This document shows, piece after piece, positions 13,631-18,552 of a stretch of DNA of 18,552 bases. A program made the translations under genes and the position numbers. Source of the DNA: Clostridiaceae bacterium (GTDB lineage: Bacteria; Bacillota; Clostridia; UBA1212; DUPL01); contig JAAYLF010000416.1 in the NCBI GenBank assembly GCA_012522035.1, positions 1 to 18,552 of the forward strand. Direction: 5' to 3'. The stretch's first letter is position 1; each line of letters opens with the position of its first letter. The notes below the pieces were generated by a model, which did no database searches, was not told where the DNA came from, and was given only the letters and a program-made list of their open reading frames with translations.

Positions 13631-14548
13631 ATGATAATATCTGCATCAAGGTGGACCGACATTCCCTGTCACTACGGACAGTGGTTTTTAAACAGACTGA
13701 AAGAAGGATACGTGCTTACAAGAAATCCCTTCAACAACTCCTGGATATATAGAGTACTGCTTGAAAGGGAGGTTGTGGACTGTATTGTTTTCTGGACCAA
13801 AGATCCTAAAAACTTCATTCCTTATCTCGAGGAAATCGATGCCCTGGGCTATAAATACTATTTCCAGTTCACACTTACTCCATATGACAGAACCATCGAG
13901 ATAAACTTAAGGGAAAAGAGCGAAATAATTGAAACCTTTATTGAGCTGTCAGAGAGACTGGGAAAGAACAGGATTGTCTGGAGGTATGACCCAATAATGT
14001 TGACAGATCATCTTAATGTTGATTATCACAAAAAGCAATTTGCACAATTTTGTGAAAGACTTTCGCCCTATACCGAAAGTGTGGTTATAAGTTTTGTGGA
14101 CAGGTATGCAAAAATAAAGAAGAAAATAGAACGAAAACCAAGGAATGGGGAAATACATGAGTTGTCAGAATTCATAGGCAAAACGGCAAAGGAACACGGA
14201 CTTATACCAAAGGCGTGCTGTGAGGAAGAGGATTTGTTGGGTTATGGAATTCAAAAATCCAGCTGCATTGACAAAAGCCTGATAGAATCCATATGCGGTT
14301 GCAAACTTGACTTGAGAAAAGACAGGAACCAGAGGAAGGGTTGCGGATGTGTGGAAAGTATTGATATAGGTGCGCATAATACATGTATAAACGGCTGTGT
14401 TTACTGCTATGCAAATTACAGTGTGGACTTTTGCATGAAACAGTATGCAAATCACAACCCTTCTGCGGAGATGCTCACAGGCTGCATAGGGAAAAATGAG
14501 AAAATCACGGAGAAAAGGGTTGGTTCAAACAAGTCTATAAAAATTTAA
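13631..14548 (+). CDS. DUF1848 family protein with a C-terminal CX3CX2C cluster
   Basis: This 305-aa protein begins with the DUF1848 signature (MIISASRWTDIPCHYGQWF, then TRNPFNN and VFWTKDPKNF) and looks TIM-barrel-like in the first two thirds (FQFTLTPYD, RIVWRYDPIM, VISFVDRY). The last third is Cys-rich: CC at KACCEEED, several single Cys, CGC at 238-240, and TCINGCVYCYAN with Cys252, Cys256 and Cys259. CX3CX2C is the iron-sulfur/SAM motif of radical SAM enzymes, here at the C-terminal side. The function is unknown; an iron-sulfur protein is inferred. The start is ATG 13631 with GGGGAG about 12 bases upstream. Open frame further upstream overlaps the divergent gene and is not family sequence. 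It ends just before a riboswitch-like element. Confidence 0.88.
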   Translation: MIISASRWTDIPCHYGQWFLNRLKEGYVLTRNPFNNSWIYRVLLEREVVDCIVFWTKDPKNFIPYLEEIDALGYKYYFQFTLTPYDRTIEINLREKSEIIETFIELSERLGKNRIVWRYDPIMLTDHLNVDYHKKQFAQFCERLSPYTESVVISFVDRYAKIKKKIERKPRNGEIHELSEFIGKTAKEHGLIPKACCEEEDLLGYGIQKSSCIDKSLIESICGCKLDLRKDRNQRKGCGCVESIDIGAHNTCINGCVYCYANYSVDFCMKQYANHNPSAEMLTGCIGKNEKITEKRVGSNKSIKI

Positions 14549-14549
14549 C

Positions 14550-14630
14550 ACATAGGCAAATTCATCGAAAGATGAAAACGCAAAGCCATGTATCCAAAGC
14601 GTAATGCTATGATCAACTAGCTGCATTATT
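14550..14630 (+). ncRNA. GEMM-I (cyclic di-GMP-I)-like riboswitch aptamer, divergent
   Basis: The GEMM hallmarks appear in order. GGCAAA (14555-14560) is followed by a perfect hairpin TTCATC-GAAA-GATGAA (14561-14576) whose GAAA tetraloop docks in the known structure. Next comes ACGCAAAGCCA (14578-14588), the conserved core, then a TCCAAAG receptor-like segment (14593-14599) and ATG with a TGC closing segment (14609-14624). GEMM-I aptamers bind cyclic di-GMP or, in some variants, cyclic AMP-GMP. The 3' half is weak: the usual GGGTT(G/A)CC-like closing strand is replaced by CTAGCTGC and the outer stem is short. The element begins right after the DUF1848 stop and lies about 210 bases ahead of the transporter gene. 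Which gene it controls is unclear, as is whether it still binds ligand. Confidence 0.65.
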
Positions 14631-14738
14631 ATCTAGATTCTAAATACAAGGTTACTACTATTATCTGCCTCCGGAAGCAAATCTCAGGAAGTAAATGGTA
14701 TTACGCAAACATGAACATTGTTAAACTTTAAAACATAA

Positions 14739-14767
14739 TTGTTTTTCCCTAGGGTTTGTTATAAAAT
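14739..14767 (+). promoter_or_regulatory. Candidate promoter for the transporter gene
   Basis: TTGTTT (14739-14744) is followed after 17 bases by TAAAAT (14762-14767). The spacer holds the palindrome CCCTAGGG (14747-14754). It lies downstream of the riboswitch-like element, so a transcript from here would not contain the aptamer. Confidence 0.55.
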
Positions 14768-14783
14768 ACATTGTTAGGCAAAC

Positions 14784-14810
14784 AGCCCACACATGGTCAA
14801 TGTGTGGGTT
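14784..14810 (+). other. Strong hairpin in the transporter leader
   Basis: CCCACACAT (14786-14794) and ATGTGTGGG (14800-14808) pair perfectly over nine bases around GGTCA. Two more outer pairs (G-T, A-T) are possible. Only TTT follows, so it is a weak terminator at best. It would lie about ten bases from the 5' end of a transcript from the 14739-14767 promoter and could be a 5' stabiliser. It could also be the attenuator of the upstream riboswitch-like element. The gap from 14631 to 14738 shows no other recognisable feature. Confidence 0.55.
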
Positions 14811-14841
14811 TCAAAATGTAAAACTGGGGGATACATAATAT

Positions 14842-16155
14842 ATGATATTGACTTTGACCATAAGTGCAACAACCATCATCTGTCTTATTCTTTCAATATT
14901 AAAATACCCATATATTCAATTAAAGAGATGGAAGATACAATCCTTTTTTCTGGTTGCATTGACGGGTGCGGCGGTTCTTTTGACTCTTGGCCTTATTGAT
15001 GGCCAGGAGGTTGCAAAGGTGCTTTTCTCCAACTCACCAATTAATCCTCTTAAAATCCTTGTTTTGTTCATCTCAGTGAGTATCCTGTCAATTGTTCTTG
15101 ACGAGGTCGGTTTCTTCAGCTATATGGCAAACCAGGCATTGAAGTTGGGGAAGAAGAATCAGACTACACTCTTTGTCGTTCTTTATGCTGTCATCTCCAT
15201 TCTTACAGTATTTACATCGAACGACATACTCATCTTGACGTTTACTCCCTTCATATGTGCTTTTGCAAAGAGGGCAAACATAAATCCCATCCCGTATCTT
15301 GTAGCTGAGTTTGTCAGTGCCAACACCTTCTCCATGATGTTGAGCATAGGCAACCCAACCAACATATATATCTCCAGTGTTTACGGCATATCCTTCTTTG
15401 AGTATATGAAGGTTATGTTTGTACCTACAATACTGGCAGGCTTTTGTGCATTTCTAATAGTTTTTCTCTTGTTCAAAAAAGAATTTAAAAAGGAAATCAG
15501 GGTGGAAGCAAAGGAAATAATGATAAAGGACAAATTCGTATTGGTCATTTCACTTATCCATCTTATACTGTGCACCATCATTTTATCCATCTCCAGTTTT
15601 CTGGGAGTGGAAATGTGGCTTGTCTGCCTTGGCTTTGCCATGAGTCTTATGCTGATTCTCCTGGTATATGGTTTGATTAACAAAGATCTTAATGTTTTGA
15701 AAAGCTCCTTGAGAAGAGCTCCTTGGGATTTGGTTCCCTTTGTTGTCTCAATGTTTATCATTATCCTTGCCTTGGACAAATACAAAGTGCTGCATGCCAC
15801 GGGAGAATTTCTAAACAGACCAACCACAAGCGGTCTATCAACCGTATTAACATATGGACTTCTTTCAACCCTTCTTTCCAATGTGTTGAACAACATACCC
15901 ATGACCCTTGCCGTATCAAAGATTCTGGCCGCACTGCCGGAAAAATTAACTTCCTTCGGAGTGTATGCCAGCATTATTGGGTCGAATCTTGGAGCATATC
16001 TGACTCCCATCGGTGCTCTTGCAGGTATAATGTTTACCAACATATTAAGCAAAGAGAACATAGAGTACAAAACCAGGGATTTCATAAAATACGGCCTTGT
16101 GACAGTTCCCTTTGTCCTTATAGCTGCGCTTTTCGGCCTTTTGCTTGTACTGTGA
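14842..16155 (+). CDS. ArsB/NhaD/SLC13-type ion transporter
   Basis: This 437-aa polytopic membrane protein has about eleven or twelve hydrophobic helices. It contains the ion-transporter superfamily pattern of paired re-entrant motifs: TSNDILILTFTPFICAFA followed by SANTFSMMLSIGNPTN in the first half, and NVLNNIPMTLAVSKIL with IGSNLGAYLTPIGALAG in the second. Relatives export arsenite (ArsB), exchange Na+/H+ (NhaD), or import dicarboxylates or sulfate (SLC13/DASS). The substrate cannot be set from sequence, and no arsenic-resistance gene is adjacent. The start is ATG 14842, with GGGGG at 14826-14830. The gene appears monocistronic, with its own promoter. No clear terminator separates it from the miaB promoter, which begins eight bases after its stop. 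Confidence 0.88.
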   Translation: MILTLTISATTIICLILSILKYPYIQLKRWKIQSFFLVALTGAAVLLTLGLIDGQEVAKVLFSNSPINPLKILVLFISVSILSIVLDEVGFFSYMANQALKLGKKNQTTLFVVLYAVISILTVFTSNDILILTFTPFICAFAKRANINPIPYLVAEFVSANTFSMMLSIGNPTNIYISSVYGISFFEYMKVMFVPTILAGFCAFLIVFLLFKKEFKKEIRVEAKEIMIKDKFVLVISLIHLILCTIILSISSFLGVEMWLVCLGFAMSLMLILLVYGLINKDLNVLKSSLRRAPWDLVPFVVSMFIIILALDKYKVLHATGEFLNRPTTSGLSTVLTYGLLSTLLSNVLNNIPMTLAVSKILAALPEKLTSFGVYASIIGSNLGAYLTPIGALAGIMFTNILSKENIEYKTRDFIKYGLVTVPFVLIAALFGLLLVL

Positions 16156-16162
16156 CCTTTAC

Positions 16163-16191
16163 TTTACATAAAGCGCTTTGAGGTATATAAT
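16163..16191 (+). promoter_or_regulatory. Consensus sigma-A promoter for miaB with a flanking inverted repeat
   Basis: TTTACA (16163-16168) is followed after 17 bases by a perfect TATAAT (16186-16191). The inverted repeat TTTGAGG (16177-16183) and CCTCAAA (16202-16208) straddles the -10 and the predicted start site near 16198. That position would suit an operator, though no regulator is identified. Confidence 0.75.
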
Positions 16192-16239
16192 ATACTAGTA
16201 TCCTCAAAATGGGAGTCTTTTTGAAAGGAGGTTGAACAT

Positions 16240-17733
16240 TTGCATGACAGGACCATGATAAGAGTCCCGGATTTGGATGATTTTTCTGGCAGTGCAGAAG
16301 AAAACATCAATGCAGGCCAGATTGACATAGAAAAACAGCACTTGTACATGGAGCAAATAAGGGACAGGAATGACATGTACTTTGCAGAAAAGAACAGGAA
16401 AAGAACCTACGAAGTACGTAATTTTGGCTGTCAGATGAATGAGCATGACGCTGAAAAGCTCCGTGGAATGCTGCACGAAATGGGGTATGTACCCAATCAG
16501 GACGAAGTGCCTGATTTGATTGTGTTCAATACATGCTGCGTGCGTGAAAATGCAGAGGAGAAGGTATATGGTCATATCGGTGCCTTAAAGAGTCTGAAGA
16601 GGGATAAGGAAGATATGATAATTGCCGTATGCGGCTGCATGACCGAGCAGGAACATGTTGTTCAGGAAATCAGGAAAAAGTACGAAAATGTGGACCTTGT
16701 TTTTGGAACGCATAATTTGCACAGGTTTCCTGAGCTTTTACACAAATGCATTTTTACCAATACCCGTGTTTTTGAGATCTCAAATACGGACGGCGAGGTT
16801 GTCGAAGGAGTTCCGGTTTTAAGGGATAGTGATTTCAAGGCATGGGTAACAATAATGTATGGATGCAACAACTTCTGCTCCTACTGCATAGTTCCCTATG
16901 TAAGAGGCAGGGAAAGAAGCAGGGCAGTATGCGACATTCTTGCGGAAGTGGTAGAACTGGACAAGGCAGGCATAAAGGAAATAACACTCCTTGGACAGAA
17001 TGTAAACTCTTACGGTCATGACAGAAGGGATGGCGTTGACTTTGCAACTTTACTGAAACTCATATGTGACAGTACGAGTATTCCAAGGATAAGGTTCATG
17101 ACTTCCCATCCAAAGGATTTATCGGATGAACTCATTGAGGTAATGGCAAACAACGAGAGAATATGCAGGCACCTTCATCTGCCTGTTCAGTCCGGAAGTA
17201 CAAGAATACTTGAAAAGATGAACAGGAAGTACACTAAGGAGAAGTACCTTGAGTTGGTTAAAAAGGTAAAAGAAAGGATTCCAGGTATTGCCTTGTCAAC
17301 AGACATCATTGTAGGGTTTCCCGGCGAAACGGAAGAAGACTTCAATGAGACGCTGAGTGTGGTGGAGGAAGTCAGGTTTGACAGTGCTTTTACCTTCATC
17401 TACTCCAAACGGACAGGAACTCCTGCTGCAAGATTCGAAGATCAAATTCCTGAGGAAGTGGCAAAAGAAAGGTTTAACAGACTTTTGGAGCTGCAGAATA
17501 GTATAAGTAGGGAAATAAATGAATCATATGTAGGCAGAAATGTGGAAGTTTTGGTGGAAGGTTTGAGCCGTACCAATGACAAGAAGTATACCGGACGCAC
17601 GGAAGGCAACAAGGTTGTAAATTTTGACCGCATGGATGAAAATATCGACCTGTCTGGCAGGATAGTAACAGTAAGGATAGATTCTGCCCAGACCTGGTCG
17701 CTAAATGGAACTTTGGTTAATTCTAAAAATTAA
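16240..17733 (+). CDS. miaB: tRNA-2-methylthio-N6-isopentenyladenosine37 synthase MiaB
   Basis: MiaB is a radical SAM enzyme that adds a methylthio group to i6A37 of tRNAs. The 497-aa protein has an N-terminal extension of about 57 residues as in Firmicute MiaB (YmcB). The MTTase domain follows, with cluster Cys in NFGCQMNEHD (Cys64), NTCCVREN and VCGCMTEQE. The radical SAM core has CNNFCSYC (Cys209, Cys213, Cys216), followed by IVPYVRGRERSR. Later segments HLPVQSGS and DIIVGFPGETEEDF are typical, and a TRAM domain ends the protein. The start is TTG 16240, because AAAGGAGG ends eight bases upstream; the next in-frame ATG (16255) is too far from it. A strong promoter precedes it, and the YlbF-like gene follows after 23 bases. 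Confidence 0.96.
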   Translation: MHDRTMIRVPDLDDFSGSAEENINAGQIDIEKQHLYMEQIRDRNDMYFAEKNRKRTYEVRNFGCQMNEHDAEKLRGMLHEMGYVPNQDEVPDLIVFNTCCVRENAEEKVYGHIGALKSLKRDKEDMIIAVCGCMTEQEHVVQEIRKKYENVDLVFGTHNLHRFPELLHKCIFTNTRVFEISNTDGEVVEGVPVLRDSDFKAWVTIMYGCNNFCSYCIVPYVRGRERSRAVCDILAEVVELDKAGIKEITLLGQNVNSYGHDRRDGVDFATLLKLICDSTSIPRIRFMTSHPKDLSDELIEVMANNERICRHLHLPVQSGSTRILEKMNRKYTKEKYLELVKKVKERIPGIALSTDIIVGFPGETEEDFNETLSVVEEVRFDSAFTFIYSKRTGTPAARFEDQIPEEVAKERFNRLLELQNSISREINESYVGRNVEVLVEGLSRTNDKKYTGRTEGNKVVNFDRMDENIDLSGRIVTVRIDSAQTWSLNGTLVNSKN

Positions 17734-17756
17734 AATATGAAAAGGAGATAGAAATT

Positions 17757-18134
17757 ATGGATTACATGGAAGCTGCTGCCCAGCTGGGGCAGGCAATAGC
17801 AAACAGTAGTGAAATGAAGGCATGGAAGGATGCTGAAGCTGCACTCTTGGAGGACGAAAAAGGAAATACTCTTATGGAGGAATACAGGGATGCTCAAATG
17901 AAGATGGTTAGAGCATCAAGAGAAGGACTTGGCCAGGAAGAAATTGAGAAATGCAGAGAGATGCTTCTTCAGAAGCAAAGGGAACTCAATGAGTACGAGT
18001 TGACAAAAAACTATTTCCATGCCAAGGATGTATTTGAAAACATGATGCGAAACATCAACGACGTAGTATCATTCTATGTAAACGGCAGCGGAGGCGGATG
18101 CAGCGGCAGCTGCAGCGGTTGTTCCGGTTGCTAA
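17757..18134 (+). CDS. YlbF/YmcA-family protein with a four-cysteine C-terminal tail
   Basis: This 125-aa mostly helical protein has the YlbF/YmcA pattern (long helices with ALLEDEKGNTLMEEYRDAQMKM). In Bacillus, YlbF (RicF), YmcA (RicA) and YaaT (RicT) form an iron-sulfur complex that affects RNase Y-dependent mRNA processing and development, and ymcA lies next to miaB. The last 16 residues are GSGGG followed by CSGSCSGCSGC. They give Cys115, Cys119, Cys122 and Cys125 in CX3CX2CX2C spacing on a Gly/Ser linker, well suited to hold a metal or [4Fe-4S] cluster (inference). The start is ATG 17757 with AAGGAG at 17741-17746. mutS follows after 33 bases, so miaB, this gene and mutS are probably co-transcribed. 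Whether it is the RicA or RicF counterpart is unclear. Confidence 0.85.
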   Translation: MDYMEAAAQLGQAIANSSEMKAWKDAEAALLEDEKGNTLMEEYRDAQMKMVRASREGLGQEEIEKCREMLLQKQRELNEYELTKNYFHAKDVFENMMRNINDVVSFYVNGSGGGCSGSCSGCSGC

Positions 18135-18167
18135 TTGCTGAATACTGAAATTTGGAGGAAATATATA

Positions 18168-18552
18168 ATGACAGAGCATCTGACTCCTATGATGAAGCAA
18201 TATATGACCATAAAGGAGCAGGTAAAAGACTGTATACTTTTCTTCAGGTTGGGGGACTTTTATGAAATGTTCTTTGATGATGCAATAGTTGCATCAAAAG
18301 TACTCGAGCTCGTGTTGACTAAACGTCAATGCGGGCTTTGCGAAAGTGCCCCTATGTGCGGCGTGCCTTATCATGCTGCTCTGTCGTATATAAGCAAGCT
18401 TGTATCAAATGGATACAAGGTGGCCATCTGTGAGCAGGTTGAAGACCCGGCTACCGCAAAGGGCATAGTAAAAAGAGAAATTGTCAAGATATATACTCCC
18501 GGCATAATAGTTGAGGAGCAGATGCTCGATCAGAAATCCAACAACTATATAA
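18168..18552 (+). CDS. mutS: DNA mismatch repair protein MutS, N-terminal part (runs off the window)
   Basis: The frame from ATG 18168, with TTTGGAGG at 18151-18158, is open to the end of the window (128 codons). It encodes the MutS mismatch-recognition domain: LTPMMKQYMTIKEQ, then FFRLGDFYEMFFDDA, which contains the F-x-E mismatch-reading motif (Phe-Tyr-Glu), then the PMCGVPYHAA segment and KVAICEQVEDP. MutS detects base mismatches and short loops and recruits MutL. The ATPase domains lie beyond the window. It is third in the miaB run, a common Clostridia arrangement. Confidence 0.95.
   Translation, partial: MTEHLTPMMKQYMTIKEQVKDCILFFRLGDFYEMFFDDAIVASKVLELVLTKRQCGLCESAPMCGVPYHAALSYISKLVSNGYKVAICEQVEDPATAKGIVKREIVKIYTPGIIVEEQMLDQKSNNYI

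Noticed and set aside
14793..14999. A 68-aa open frame ahead of the transporter
   Set aside because: Its start lies inside the leader hairpin, it overlaps the transporter in another frame, and its sequence resembles no protein family I recognise.

Overview
The window looks like an ordinary chromosomal stretch of a low-to-moderate GC anaerobic Firmicute. The best match is the class Clostridia, in the Acetivibrio/Ruminiclostridium (Clostridium thermocellum) area. The support is strong GGAGG-type ribosome binding sites, several TTG/GTG starts, sigma-A type promoters, heavy AGA/AGG/ATA codon use, and Firmicute gene orders (nadD-yqeK-rsfS and miaB-ylbF-like-mutS). The species assignment is inference. 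I see no phage, transposon, CRISPR, tRNA or rRNA.

Layout. (1) 1-1030, plus: the tail of nadD runs without a stop into yqeK, followed by rsfS (NAD synthesis, Ap4A hydrolysis, ribosome silencing). (2) 1192-1833, plus: a HAD phosphatase, meeting a minus-strand four-helix membrane protein (1830-2300) tail to tail. (3) 2476-4236, plus: a long-chain acyl-CoA synthetase, ending at a perfect bidirectional terminator shared with minus-strand long-form hpf (4280-4825). (4) 5120-12438, plus: a tightly packed run of NADP-isocitrate dehydrogenase, glucose-6-phosphate isomerase, MoxR ATPase, DUF58 protein and a TgpA-like membrane transglutaminase. It ends at a hairpin encoded inside the last codons of the convergent gene. 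(5) 12440-14548: a divergent pair, a BNR/Asp-box sialidase-like protein (minus) and a DUF1848 protein with a C-terminal CX3CX2C motif (plus). (6) 14550-14841: a 290-base non-coding region with a GEMM-I-like (cyclic di-GMP-I type) riboswitch motif, a promoter and a 5' hairpin, ahead of an ArsB/NhaD/SLC13-type transporter (14842-16155). (7) 16240-18552, plus: miaB, a YlbF/YmcA-family gene with a four-cysteine tail, and the start of mutS.

The most unusual observation is that two genes of region 4 are broken by single in-frame stop codons with intact coding on both sides. Isocitrate dehydrogenase has TGA exactly where the family has a conserved Trp, and the transglutaminase has TAG just before its C-terminal DUF4129-like domain. 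Together with the nadD-yqeK read-through these may be real recent mutations, sequencing errors, or (less likely) recoding. Other leads are the divergent GEMM-like element, the CX3CX2C cluster of the DUF1848 protein, the CX3CX2CX2C tail of the YlbF-like protein beside miaB, and the sialidase-like protein lacking the usual RIP motif.
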